Shown here: in pieces, positions 1 to 8,111 of the stretch
Numbering within the stretch: position 1 is the first letter of the stretch
Layout: each line of letters begins with the position of its first letter
NCBI RefSeq assembly: GCF_000819725.1
Contig: NZ_CDDH01000028.1
Location: 1-64,000 of the forward strand
Direction: 5' to 3'
DNA: 64,000 bases
From: Aeromonas australiensis
Lineage (GTDB): Bacteria; Pseudomonadota; Gammaproteobacteria; Enterobacterales; Aeromonadaceae
Position numbers and translations under genes: made by a program
The notes under the pieces: generated by a model
Databases searched by the model: none
What the model was told of the DNA's origin: nothing
What the model saw: the letters and a program-made list of their open reading frames with translations, nothing else

Positions 1-11
1 GACGACCCGCA

Positions 12-23
12 CCCCCCCCCCCC
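12..23. repeat. Homopolymeric run of 12 C residues
   Basis: Twelve consecutive C bases lie at the extreme left edge of the window, upstream of tus. Tracts of this length are prone to replication slippage and to sequencing-length errors. Nothing upstream is visible, so it is unclear whether it lies in a gene. Confidence 0.9.
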
Positions 24-45
24 TTGGCGCGCAACCGGCATGCTG

Positions 46-65
46 ATATGGTTATTTATACAGTA
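46..65. promoter_or_regulatory. Weak LexA (SOS)-box-like sequence upstream of tus
   Basis: Read on the minus strand this is TACTGTATAAATAACCATAT, which matches about 14 of 20 positions of the E. coli-type SOS box TACTGTATATATATACAGTA. One half-site (CTGT) is intact; the other (expected ACAG) reads CCAT. It lies about 70 bp before the tus start and could serve tus or a divergent gene outside the window. The defective half-site makes this a tentative call. Confidence 0.25.
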
Positions 66-131
66 GTTTATCCCCCTGCCCTGACGCCATCGTTTATGCT
101 GTCAGCGGCGGATGAAACCACAGGATCATCG

Positions 132-1025
132 ATGGACACCTTTACCCCGACCGCCGCCCTGCGTCAACAGATGGCCGCCATTGAAACCTCCCTCAACCAG
201 CTGGCCGATCTGCTTGGCCAACTCGAGCTGCAGGAGGCCCATGTCTATCCCCTCCCCCCAGTTGCGCAGGGAGAAGAGCACGACCCCATCAGCCAGATTG
301 AGGTGGGTTACCTCAACGGTGAAGAAGCTCTGGCGGCCACCCTCGCCGCCTATCGGGATCACAGCGCCCGCCCCGGCTGCTCCACCAAGGCGACTCACCG
401 GCTGCCCGGCTGGTTGCGCTTTCCTGCCGCCGCTGCCCCCTTGCTGCAACCGCTGATCGACCAAATCAACCAGCACAAGCTCGATTTCAAGGGGCTGGTA
501 CAGCAGGCGGGGGGGCGGGACGAGAAGTTCGAGCTGGTACATACCGCCCTGCCCGGGGTGATCACCCTGCAGGTCTACCGCAAGCTGACCCTGTTGGCAG
601 GTGAGCTGCAATCCCTCGGCTTTACCTGGGCCGACAAACAGACCATCAATCGCCTCAGCCGCGAGCAGGTACTGGAGATGCTGGAGCGCAGCCGCCGCTA
701 TATACCGGCCCTCTCCAACAACGAGGAGTGGAGCAAGATGGTGGATCAGGAGGTCTACGACATTCGCCGCCTGCCCGCCGATGCCGAGCTGCGGATCCGC
801 CGCCCGGTCAAGACCCACCCGATGATCAACCTGCTCTGGTTGGAGCGTACCCCGCGCAAGCAGCAGATCAAGGCGAGCCTGCCCCTGCTGCTCTGCTCGG
901 ATACCCCGCCCGCGGTCACCCATCTGGGCAACTATCCTCCCAAGAGCCGGCAGGCGCGGCGAGACCGCAAGATTGGCGGCGAGCCCATCATCGAGCGGCT
1001 GCACCTCTATCTCTATCAGGGATAA
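132..1025 (+). CDS. tus: DNA replication terminus site-binding protein Tus
   Basis: Tus binds Ter sites in the terminus region as a monomer and arrests replication forks from one direction by blocking the replicative helicase. The 297-residue product matches the E. coli family size (309). The residues that lock the flipped Ter cytosine in E. coli (Phe140, His144, Gly149) are conserved here as Phe133, His137 and Gly142, in the segment KFELVHTALPG. The basic patch RIRRPVK and the ending RLHLYLYQG are also family-like. ATG 132 is chosen because AGGA precedes it by six bases; a TTG at 24 would add 36 unrelated residues. It converges on the helicase gene across a terminator. No Ter core (GTTGTAAC) was spotted nearby, so the autoregulation known in E. 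coli is not evident. Confidence 0.9.
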   Translation: MDTFTPTAALRQQMAAIETSLNQLADLLGQLELQEAHVYPLPPVAQGEEHDPISQIEVGYLNGEEALAATLAAYRDHSARPGCSTKATHRLPGWLRFPAAAAPLLQPLIDQINQHKLDFKGLVQQAGGRDEKFELVHTALPGVITLQVYRKLTLLAGELQSLGFTWADKQTINRLSREQVLEMLERSRRYIPALSNNEEWSKMVDQEVYDIRRLPADAELRIRRPVKTHPMINLLWLERTPRKQQIKASLPLLLCSDTPPAVTHLGNYPPKSRQARRDRKIGGEPIIERLHLYLYQG

Positions 1026-1070
1026 GTGGCTCAGGGAGGTCTGGATAAGGGATCGCTGGATCAGGGATAA
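1015..1070 (+). repeat. 11-bp direct repeat at the tus 3' end
   Basis: ATCAGGGATAA occurs at 1015-1025, where it contains the tus stop codon, and again at 1060-1070. Several GGATAAG and AGGGATC variants lie between. This looks like a small local duplication of the gene tail; no function is evident. Confidence 0.6.
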
Positions 1071-1124
1071 CTGCGCCGCCTTGCCGCAATAAACGATGAA
1101 TCCCGCATCTACATCCCAAATAAG

Positions 1125-1159
1125 AAAGGGGAGAACATCTCTGGATGCTCTCCCCTTTT
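1125..1159. terminator. Bidirectional terminator between tus and the helicase gene
   Basis: AAAGGGGAGA (1125-1134) pairs with TCTCCCCTTT (1149-1158), with A- and T-rich flanks on both sides. It sits between two convergent genes and can end transcription from both. Confidence 0.75.
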
Positions 1160-1196
1160 CTGTATCGATAAGCGGTATGAAAGGTGGCGTCGCCAA

Positions 1197-4100
1197 TCAG
1201 CCCATCAGCAGGGCCCGCAGGCTCTCCACATCCAGCCCGCGCACCTCGGACTGGCCGCTCAGCAGGCCATCGGCCAGCGCCCGCTTCTCGTCGTGCAGGG
1301 CGACAATCTTCTCCTCCACCGTCTGCTCGCACACCAGTCGGTACACGGTCACCGGCTGGGTCTGGCCCATCCGGTGAGCCCGATCGCTCGCCTGATCTTC
1401 CACTGCCGGGTTCCACCAGGGATCGAGGTGCAGCACCGTATCGGCCTGGGTCAGGTTGAGGCCGGTGCCCCCTGCCTTGAGGCTGATAAGAAACAGCGGC
1501 ACCTCCTCATGGCGAAAACGCAGGATGGAGTCCTGCCGGGACTTGGCGGAGCAGCCCCCATCCAGATAGCAGTAATCCCAGAATTTTTGCTCGATGCGGG
1601 CACGTAACAGGCTCAGCAGATCGACGAACTGGCTGAACACCAGCACCCGATGACCACCGTCGATCGCCTCTTCCAGCAGGGCCATCGCCTCGTCCAGCTT
1701 GCTGCTGGTTTGCGACCACTCGGGCATCACCAGCTCCGGCGAGCAGCAGAGGCGGCGCAGCCGGGTCAGGCCGCTCAGCACATGCATCAGGGCGCGGCCA
1801 TCGGCGCTTTGCACCTGCTGTACCACTTCGCGCCGGGTCGCCTCGTAGAGCTGACGCTCTTCGGGGGAGAGGCTGATGTGGTGAATGATCTCGGTCTTGT
1901 CCGGCAGCTCGGTCAGCACCTCCTGCTTGAGGCGGCGCAGGATGAAGGGGCTGATCACCGCCCGCAGCAACGCCATGTGCTGGGGATCCTTGACCGCCTT
2001 GCCAAAACGACGCTTGAACTCGCCAAGGCTGCCGAGCAGCCCCGGGTTGATAAAGGTAAAGAGGCTCCACAGCTCCCCCAGATGGTTCTCGATGGGGGTG
2101 CCGGAGAGGGCGAGGCGAAAATCCCCTTCCAGCTGGAACAACAGTTTGGCGCGCTGGGTGCCGGCATTTTTGATCTGCTGCGCCTCATCGAGCACCATGG
2201 AGGGCCAGCGACGGGACTTGAGCGCCTGTGCCAGACTACCGAGCATGCCGTAGTTGACCAGGATCACCTGTCCGGCCTTGGCCTCACGGATGATCCCCTC
2301 CCGCTCGGCGGGATTGTCAAAGATCACCACCTCCAGTTCTGGGGCGAAACGGGTCACCTCCTCCTGCCAGTTGGTGACCACTGACTTGGGCACCACCACC
2401 AGTGCCGGACCAAGATGCTGACGCATCCGCAGCACGATAAGCGCCTGCAGCGTCTTGCCCAGCCCCATATCATCGGCCAGACAGGCGCCAAAACCGTGAT
2501 GAGCCAGGGTCGCCAGCCAGCGTACCCCCTCTTTCTGATAGTCCCGCAGTCCGGCGAGCAACTCATCCGGGCACTCGACCTGCTGCTGCCACTCCTGCTG
2601 CAGGGATTGCCACGCCGCATCCCCTTCGGTGGTGATGACCGAGAGCAGACGGGTCAGGGGATAGGCCAGCTTGTGGTTGATCCGCTGCTCTTCATCGAGC
2701 ATGGCCCCCAGCATGGTGAGTCGCTCCACCAGCTTGTCGCTCAGCATCAGGCTGGTCTTCTCGTCGAGCTGAACGGTGCGCAGACCCGGAGTCAGCTGGC
2801 GCAGGATCAGGCGCAAGTCGAGGATCTGGTGCTCATCGAGCGCCAGTGCCCCTTCGACCTGGAACCAGTCCTGCCGCCGCTCGATGCGCAGGCTCAGGGC
2901 TGCTTCATCGAGGCTCTTGAGGCGAGCGCTGTCCTGATGCCAGTGAATAACCACACCGGCATCCACCAGCTCGGGCAAGGCATTGACCAGTGCCAGCGCC
3001 TGTTCCCCCTGCAGCAACCACTCGCTGCCGGGCAGGCCGATGGGCAATTGATTGCGCAGGATCTGGGCCTGCACCTTCTCAGCCGCGAGATCCCGCTGCC
3101 AGTAGTGGTACGCCTTGATCCCCTGCCGCACGATGACCTCCCCCTTGCCAAGGGGCTGGGGCGACAGATCGTCAAAGCGGGTCACCAGCTTGACCGACAG
3201 CTGACCATCCTGCCAATCCAGTTGCACCGAAGGAATGCCCGGCCAGGGAGCCAGTTCGGCGTTGCCGCTAAGCCCTGCAACCTGACTGTGCCAGGGCAGC
3301 TCGGGAATGGCGTCCAGGGTGCGTTGCAGCTCGGCCAGCCCCTCGGCGGGCAGCAGCGGGATGGATTCGAGCGCTGGCAAGCGGTCGAGCAGCGGCTGCG
3401 GGGTGAGGATGAGCTGCCACAGATCCTGCGCAAGCGGCATGATATGGGCCCCGCGGGCGGCCGCATCGGGGCAGAGCTGCGCACTCATCCCCTGTTCGGT
3501 GGCAACCACCTGCAGCAGAGGGGCGCTGATGGCCAGTTGCAGCTTTTGCCCCTTGGCGTTGAACAAACGGGGATGATCGGCCAGCGGCGCCCAGACATCC
3601 CGCGGCAGCCTTCCCATCACCCGTGGCAGGGTGCGGACCAACGCCCAGTCGTGCTCATCAAGCAGGGCAGCATACTGGGTGGAGAGCAGGGCCGGATCGA
3701 CCCGGCGACCAGCGGTCCACTCCCCCTTGGTGCTCAACTTCTGGATTTTGCACTCCAGCTCGGGACCGTCAGCATGGAGCAGCCATACCAGCCGCTCCTG
3801 CGGTTTGCGCACGCCACTGGAGCGTCCCAGCCCCTGCAGCCAGTTGAGCCAGCTGGCAGAGGCTGCGGTTTTGTCCTCCTCCCCGTCATCATCCTGCTGC
3901 TCACTCCCCTCTGACGCACTCTCCTCACTGCCGCGCAGTTGGCACAGAGGCGCCCCTTTGGCCGCCTCGCCCAACAAGATGCGCAGCAGATCCTGACAAA
4001 ACGCCATCAGACGATGATGGGGCTCGGCATCGAGCAGATGGGAGAGATCCCACTTGTACAACATGGCCACCTGCGGGCTCTGGGCACCGTGACGGGCCAG

Positions 4101-5072
4101 CGCGCAGAGATCGAGCCAGAGATAGCCCCAGTGGAGCTCCTCCACCGGCAGTTGCAGGGTATCGAACAGGCCGACCGCCTGACCGTGGCGATCACCCGCC
4201 CACTGGCTGAGCAGGTCGGCAAGCAAGGGGAACTGGCCGGTCAGACTGCGCTGCCACTTCTTGCGCTGTTCGCTGGCGATAACGGGATCGGCCTGCTGCA
4301 ACCAGCCAAGCCAGAGCAGAGCGCTGAACGAACGGGGCCACTGGCCCGCTTCACCCTCATCGGTTGCCTGCCACTGGCCCAGCGCGGTGAGCAGTCGCTC
4401 GCCAAGCGGGCCGCGCTGGCTCTGCTGGGCCAGCGCCTGCAGGGCTGGCCAGCCGGGGGCGGCATCCTTGCCCTCCCCGGTTGGCGGTGTGCTCTCGCCA
4501 TCCCCACAGAGCCAGCGCCACTCCGCTTCGAACGCTTTGGCCCGGGCCTGCACCTCGGGGGCGCAACGCACCAACGCATTAGCCAGCGGCCAGCGCTCTT
4601 CATAGGGGGCATCGAGCAAGAGTTGCAGCGAGAAGTGCTCCAGCAACATTTGCTGCCAGGCGGGGCTGGAGCCCGCCAGCAACTGGTGAGCGTCCGGGGT
4701 ATCGAGCAGGGTCAGCAGATCGCTGGCCGAGAAATAGGTCGGCACCTCCCCCGCTTTGCCGCGACAGAGCTCGCGCACCACCGCATGGGTAAGATCCTGC
4801 CCGGTCAAGGAGGGCACCCGGCTCCAGTCCGGCGCCGGGCAAAGACCGGCACGCACCCCCAGGATCAGCGCCAGCGTCCCCTCGGCGGTCAGGCTCCACT
4901 GCTGCTCCCCGCGCAATCTGACCAGCCCTGCATCCTGCAGTCGGGTCAGTTTATCGATCAGGGCATGGCCTATCGCCAGTTGTTCTTGCAGCAAACGGGT
5001 ACTGGCAACGCGCTGCAATTGCAGGGTGGCAAGCAGGGCATAACTATCCGAAGAGAGGGTGGACGCAGACAT
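1197..5072 (-). CDS. Large SNF2/RapA-family DEAD/DEAH-box helicase
   Basis: The protein has 1291 residues. Its C-terminal 450 or so residues form a Swi2/Snf2 ATPase: motif I DDMGLGKT near residue 866, the DEAQ box near 960, SGTPIEN (motif III), and the helicase-C motifs GGTGLNL and QASDRAHRMGQ. The first 850 residues resemble no domain I recognise and carry an acidic low-complexity stretch (QQDDDGEEDK). Proteins of this layout are annotated as SNF2-type helicases in many Proteobacteria; they are thought to translocate on double-stranded DNA and remodel protein-DNA complexes, but the substrate is not defined. It is longer than RapA (968 residues). ATG 5072 is chosen over the adjacent TTG 5075. 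The gene is monocistronic, and an unusual leader precedes it. Confidence 0.85.
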   Translation of the reverse strand: MSASTLSSDSYALLATLQLQRVASTRLLQEQLAIGHALIDKLTRLQDAGLVRLRGEQQWSLTAEGTLALILGVRAGLCPAPDWSRVPSLTGQDLTHAVVRELCRGKAGEVPTYFSASDLLTLLDTPDAHQLLAGSSPAWQQMLLEHFSLQLLLDAPYEERWPLANALVRCAPEVQARAKAFEAEWRWLCGDGESTPPTGEGKDAAPGWPALQALAQQSQRGPLGERLLTALGQWQATDEGEAGQWPRSFSALLWLGWLQQADPVIASEQRKKWQRSLTGQFPLLADLLSQWAGDRHGQAVGLFDTLQLPVEELHWGYLWLDLCALARHGAQSPQVAMLYKWDLSHLLDAEPHHRLMAFCQDLLRILLGEAAKGAPLCQLRGSEESASEGSEQQDDDGEEDKTAASASWLNWLQGLGRSSGVRKPQERLVWLLHADGPELECKIQKLSTKGEWTAGRRVDPALLSTQYAALLDEHDWALVRTLPRVMGRLPRDVWAPLADHPRLFNAKGQKLQLAISAPLLQVVATEQGMSAQLCPDAAARGAHIMPLAQDLWQLILTPQPLLDRLPALESIPLLPAEGLAELQRTLDAIPELPWHSQVAGLSGNAELAPWPGIPSVQLDWQDGQLSVKLVTRFDDLSPQPLGKGEVIVRQGIKAYHYWQRDLAAEKVQAQILRNQLPIGLPGSEWLLQGEQALALVNALPELVDAGVVIHWHQDSARLKSLDEAALSLRIERRQDWFQVEGALALDEHQILDLRLILRQLTPGLRTVQLDEKTSLMLSDKLVERLTMLGAMLDEEQRINHKLAYPLTRLLSVITTEGDAAWQSLQQEWQQQVECPDELLAGLRDYQKEGVRWLATLAHHGFGACLADDMGLGKTLQALIVLRMRQHLGPALVVVPKSVVTNWQEEVTRFAPELEVVIFDNPAEREGIIREAKAGQVILVNYGMLGSLAQALKSRRWPSMVLDEAQQIKNAGTQRAKLLFQLEGDFRLALSGTPIENHLGELWSLFTFINPGLLGSLGEFKRRFGKAVKDPQHMALLRAVISPFILRRLKQEVLTELPDKTEIIHHISLSPEERQLYEATRREVVQQVQSADGRALMHVLSGLTRLRRLCCSPELVMPEWSQTSSKLDEAMALLEEAIDGGHRVLVFSQFVDLLSLLRARIEQKFWDYCYLDGGCSAKSRQDSILRFRHEEVPLFLISLKAGGTGLNLTQADTVLHLDPWWNPAVEDQASDRAHRMGQTQPVTVYRLVCEQTVEEKIVALHDEKRALADGLLSGQSEVRGLDVESLRALLMG

Positions 5073-5078
5073 CAAGAC

Positions 5079-5210
5079 TCACGGGCAAGTGCAAAAGCGG
5101 AATTTTAACGGTAAAGCGCCAGCGGCTCGACCCTTTACCGTGAAATAACTCAAAAAAAAACGGCCATCCATGATGACCGTCGAAAGTAACGAAGGAAATA
5201 GCCGGATCAT
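5079..5210 (-). CDS. Possible 43-residue leader peptide upstream of the helicase gene
   Basis: An ATG at 5210 follows a strong Shine-Dalgarno (GGGAGG, spacing about 7). It opens a 43-codon frame (MIRLFPSLLSTVIMDG...) that ends with TGA six bases before the helicase ATG. The frame runs through a hairpin and a nine-T run resembling an intrinsic terminator, the usual geometry of an attenuation leader. The ribosome-binding site is itself paired with an upstream CTCCC. Codon content gives no independent support, so translation is unproven. The frame may instead be incidental to a structured RNA. Confidence 0.3.
   Translation of the reverse strand: MIRLFPSLLSTVIMDGRFFLSYFTVKGRAAGALPLKFRFCTCP
5152..5179 (-). 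terminator. Intrinsic terminator-like hairpin with nine-T run
   Basis: On the minus strand CGGTCATC, loop ATG, GATGGCCG (one G-U pair) is followed by TTTTTTTTT. It lies 80 bp before the helicase start, so it would end a short upstream transcript or act as an attenuator. A further inverted repeat (CGGTAAAG/CTTTACCG, 5109-5140) lies just downstream of it. Confidence 0.6.
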
Positions 5211-5330
5211 CCGGTTACCTCCCACAGCGGGAAAATCGGGAGCGCTAGCCCCTAATTCGTGGAGCCAATGCTAGAGGTTGGCGCCCGAAAAAGCTTTGAA
5301 GCGGATCACAGTTGAAAATGATTTCTGAAA
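5152..5330 (-). ncRNA. Candidate structured leader or small RNA upstream of the helicase gene
   Basis: Reading leftward on the minus strand there is a chain of possible hairpins: GCCAA/TTGGC; CTAGC/GCTAG, which is mutually exclusive with the first; CTCCC/GGGAG, which masks a Shine-Dalgarno; CCGGA/TCCGG; then CGGTCATC/GATGGCCG followed by nine T. Alternating pairings ending in a terminator suggest a cis-acting regulator or an independent sRNA. It did not match the FMN, Mg2+, yybP-ykoY, molybdenum-cofactor, GcvB, Spot 42 or 6S elements I could compare from memory. The boundaries are estimates. Confidence 0.35.
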
Positions 5331-5531
5331 ACGGTTTCAATTTTTAACGGCAAGAGACCATAAACTCGCGCCAAATGAGCCACTCCTCAAGCCCCTTGTT
5401 CACCCTGTACCGGTCGCGGAAATAGCTCTCTTTTTTGCATACAAAGCGAGCATGTCAACCCTCGTCAGACATGCGCCTTCACGATGGCTCTACACCGCCA
5501 ATCACAAACGGGCCATGATAAATAAGTGAAA

Positions 5532-5560
5532 AAGCCCAACCTGCTAAACAGGTTGGGCTT
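5532..5560 (-). terminator. Terminator of tRNA-Ser
   Basis: AAGCCCAACCTG (5532-5543) and CAGGTTGGGCTT (5549-5560) form a perfect 12-bp stem with a 5-base loop. On the minus strand it is followed by a T run. It begins 7 bases past the tRNA CCA end. Confidence 0.9.
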
Positions 5561-5566
5561 GGCATG

Positions 5567-5656
5567 TGGCGGAGAGACAGGGATTCGAACCCTGGGTGGC
5601 ATTGCTGCCACAATTGATTTCGAGTCAATCCCGTTCGGCCACTCCGGCATCTCTCC
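5567..5656 (-). tRNA. tRNA-Ser(CGA)
   Basis: The 90-base minus-strand sequence starts GGAGAGATGCCGGAGTGG and ends in an encoded CCA. The acceptor stem GGAGAGA pairs with TCTCTCC. The anticodon loop CTCGAAA presents CGA, reading UCG serine codons. A long variable arm (TGTGGCAGCAATGCCACC), typical of class II tRNAs, and the T-loop GGTTCGAATCC are visible. Confidence 0.97.
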
Positions 5657-5667
5657 GTGAGGAGAGA

Positions 5668-5696
5668 GTTTTACTCAGGCTGGGCTAAGGATGCAA
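5668..5696 (-). promoter_or_regulatory. Probable tRNA-Ser promoter
   Basis: On the minus strand TTGCAT (-35-like, 5691-5696) is separated by exactly 17 bases from TAAAAC (-10-like, 5668-5673), and the mature tRNA begins 11 bases further on. Spacing supports the call; both hexamers are imperfect. Confidence 0.5.
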
Positions 5697-6056
5697 TAAA
5701 AATTTCTTAGATATCAAATGACTGAATCAAGTCTCTGAACAGACTCACACAGTGGCACGCGCGGTGCGCGTTGCCAAGCCTCCTTGCATAATAGCCCTGC
5801 ATCCACCCAACATCCCCCGCTCGTACATCCGGTCATGAACCATATCGTGATATTCTCCCTCCGTCATGTGGCGTCTCTTTTTCCAGGTTGGCGCTCAAAC
5901 TTATGGGAGAGCCCAAAGTTGGCTAGTTGCCTATGGATACTCAAACCGTTGCAGGTGTGCGGCAAGCTGGTAATCATAGGCTGATTGAGGAACAATCGCG
6001 CCATCCTGGCGGCTGTGTTGATGATGTTCCGCCCTGATTGAACTGATGGATCCCCG
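5697..6056. other. Intergenic region before the L,D-transpeptidase gene
   Basis: About 360 bases separate the tRNA promoter from the transpeptidase gene. Short open frames exist on both strands, but none has a convincing ribosome-binding site or a recognisable product. It presumably contains the transpeptidase promoter; I cannot place it confidently. Confidence 0.5.
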
Positions 6057-6998
6057 ATGCGATTGCTAAAACTCATGCCCCTCTCTATAACCCCCGCCTT
6101 TTCCCTTCTACTGGCAGCGAGCCTGCTCTGTACGGCGCCGGCAGAGGCCAAGCGCTACCCGCTGCCAGCTGCCGGTAGTCGCCTCATCGGTGAGCTGGAG
6201 GATTACATCATCCAGCAGGATGAACACCTGGAGCTGGTTGGCAAACATACCCAGATTGGATTTTTGGCCCTGCTTGAGGCAAATCCCGGTGTAGATCCCT
6301 ATCTGCCCAAACCAGGCACGCGTTTGACACTACCCACCCAGATGCTGTTGCCCGATGTACCTCACGAGGGGATTGTCATCAATCTGCCCGAGCTGCGCCT
6401 CTACTACTTCCCCAAAGGGAAGAATGAAGTCATCGTGCTGCCCATCGGAATTGGCGATATCGGCCGCGAGACCCCCGAGATGACCACGACGATCATCGAG
6501 AAAAATCCCGACCCAAGCTGGGTGCCGGGCCCCATGGTCCGCAAGTCATGGCTTGAACAAAAAGGGATCACGCTACCTGCGGTGGTCCCCCCCGGCCCGG
6601 ACAACCCCCTTGGCAAGTTTGCCATGCGACTCGGTTATGGCCAGCGTGACTACCTGATCCATGGTACCAATCAGAATTTTGGCGTGGGCCTGCGGGTCAG
6701 TGCAGGGTGCATCCGGCTGCGACCGGACGATATCGAGGCCCTGTTCAAGATGGTGCCTGTTGGCACGCCGGTGCGGGTCATCAACCAACCGGTCAAGGTC
6801 GCCCTTGAACCGGATGGCCGTCGTTGGCTGGAGGTGCACTCCCCGCTCTCGCGCACCGAAGAGGAGCTTGCAAATGGAGCCCCTCTGGTGCTATCACCTG
6901 CCATAGAGCACTTTATCAGTGCCCAGGAGGTCGCCCGGGCAGAAGTTGCTGCCGCTCTACAGAGCAAAAACGGCCTGCCCCGCCCCATCAGTGGCTAA
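6057..6998 (+). CDS. L,D-transpeptidase (ErfK/YbiS/YcfS/YnhG family)
   Basis: Periplasmic cysteine transpeptidases of this family attach the C-terminal lysine of Braun lipoprotein to peptidoglycan or form 3-3 crosslinks. The 313-residue protein has a Sec signal peptide (about residues 1-31, ending AEA), a LysM-like N-terminal part (about 45-100), and a YkuD catalytic domain with His202 in LIHGT and Cys218 in SAGCIRL. The length matches the E. coli enzymes (306-334). A probable Lpp substrate is encoded 8 kb away. A DUF481 gene follows 39 bases after its stop and may be co-transcribed. Which E. coli paralogue it matches cannot be decided by eye. Confidence 0.9.
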   Translation: MRLLKLMPLSITPAFSLLLAASLLCTAPAEAKRYPLPAAGSRLIGELEDYIIQQDEHLELVGKHTQIGFLALLEANPGVDPYLPKPGTRLTLPTQMLLPDVPHEGIVINLPELRLYYFPKGKNEVIVLPIGIGDIGRETPEMTTTIIEKNPDPSWVPGPMVRKSWLEQKGITLPAVVPPGPDNPLGKFAMRLGYGQRDYLIHGTNQNFGVGLRVSAGCIRLRPDDIEALFKMVPVGTPVRVINQPVKVALEPDGRRWLEVHSPLSRTEEELANGAPLVLSPAIEHFISAQEVARAEVAAALQSKNGLPRPISG

Positions 6999-7037
6999 AT
7001 CTGTAGTGCCTGAGCGGCTCCGGAGTTGTCTCGAATC

Positions 7038-8024
7038 ATGAAATACCTGTTTTTTATACTTATGCTGATCACTTGCCCCTTATGGGCAAAAGACATTCTC
7101 TGGATGAAAAATGGCGATCGTCTGACCGGCAATATTGAAGAGGTCAGCACAGAGTCGGTTCGCATCACCCTCCCCTACAGCCAGAGTGTCACTATCAAGC
7201 GAGATTCAATCAAACGCTGGCGCCTGGACAAGCAGGATCCCCCCAAGGTAACAGCAAAGGGAGGTATTAACCTCTTCAAGGCTGAGCAAAATACCCCCAA
7301 TACATGGCTTTGGGGTGGCAGTGGAGACCTCAATATCAAGCTCAAGCACAGAGATAAAAACACTAACAATGTGAACTTCAAAGGTCAGACCGAAGTCGCC
7401 AATCTCGACTGGCGTTATAGCCTGTCCGGGGAGTACACCTATGAAACGTCGGACAATATCACCAATAGTCACGACTACAAGCTCAATCCGACACTCGACT
7501 ATTTTTTCAATGAAAAATGGTTCGTTCGCAGCGCTCTCAATGCCGAATATGACATGCTAGCCGTCAACTACCTCCAACTCGATTACGGTTCTGGTCCGGG
7601 TTATCGTTTCTGGAATGAAAAGCGCCGGCGTCTGGAACTTATGGCTCAGGGAGGAGTACGTAAAACCTATTTCCGTAAAGAAAGCGAAATAGGTGTGCTC
7701 TTTGAAGGCAAGCGGATAATTGACTATCCCTTTGCCAGTTTGAACTGGGATTACCGCCAACCCTTCTCGTTCTGGAAGGAAAAACTGGAGCTTTTCAGTC
7801 AGGGACGTTATCTGAGATATCTGGACCAACCCTCCCCTTACATTACGCGTGATCTTGAGGTCAATGCCAGCTTGGGTCTGCGCTACTACTTCAATGATCA
7901 CTTGCGCATTTCCTGGTTAAGTGAAATGGAGTGGCTGGGGGGGGCAGATAATTATTCCGGCCAGCCGCAGACGTATAAAGAAAGTGAATTCCGGCATCTG
8001 CTCAGTATGGGAGCCAGTTTCTAA
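7038..8024 (+). CDS. DUF481 (YdiY-like) outer-membrane beta-barrel protein
   Basis: The product has 328 residues, a cleavable signal peptide (residues 1-18, ending LWA-K), then a short domain with the motif MKNGDRLTGNI, and a long series of alternating hydrophobic strands ending in Phe, the usual C-terminal signature of outer-membrane barrels. The combination is typical of DUF481/YdiY. The function is not established; some relatives are acid-inducible or salt-induced porin-like proteins. ATG 7038 is preferred over an upstream TTG because the CGGAG at 7021-7025 is too close to the TTG. It probably forms a transcription unit with the transpeptidase upstream. Confidence 0.8.
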   Translation: MKYLFFILMLITCPLWAKDILWMKNGDRLTGNIEEVSTESVRITLPYSQSVTIKRDSIKRWRLDKQDPPKVTAKGGINLFKAEQNTPNTWLWGGSGDLNIKLKHRDKNTNNVNFKGQTEVANLDWRYSLSGEYTYETSDNITNSHDYKLNPTLDYFFNEKWFVRSALNAEYDMLAVNYLQLDYGSGPGYRFWNEKRRRLELMAQGGVRKTYFRKESEIGVLFEGKRIIDYPFASLNWDYRQPFSFWKEKLELFSQGRYLRYLDQPSPYITRDLEVNASLGLRYYFNDHLRISWLSEMEWLGGADNYSGQPQTYKESEFRHLLSMGASF

Positions 8025-8111
8025 ACTGGCGGGAGCGACAGAAAAGGGGCCTGGCAGCCCCTTCTGGTATTGCACCATGCGAAAAGATGATGCGCATAAT
8101 CATCCGCTGAT

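Noticed and set aside
46-131. Ter site overlapping the tus promoter, as in E. coli
   Set aside because: No GTTGTAAC core or close variant was found on either strand here.
2415-3914. A 499-codon plus-strand frame inside the helicase gene
   Set aside because: It is Gln/Leu/Gly-rich shadow sequence caused by high GC at third positions of the minus-strand gene.
5784-5984. A 66-codon frame before the L,D-transpeptidase
   Set aside because: No ribosome-binding site and no recognisable product.
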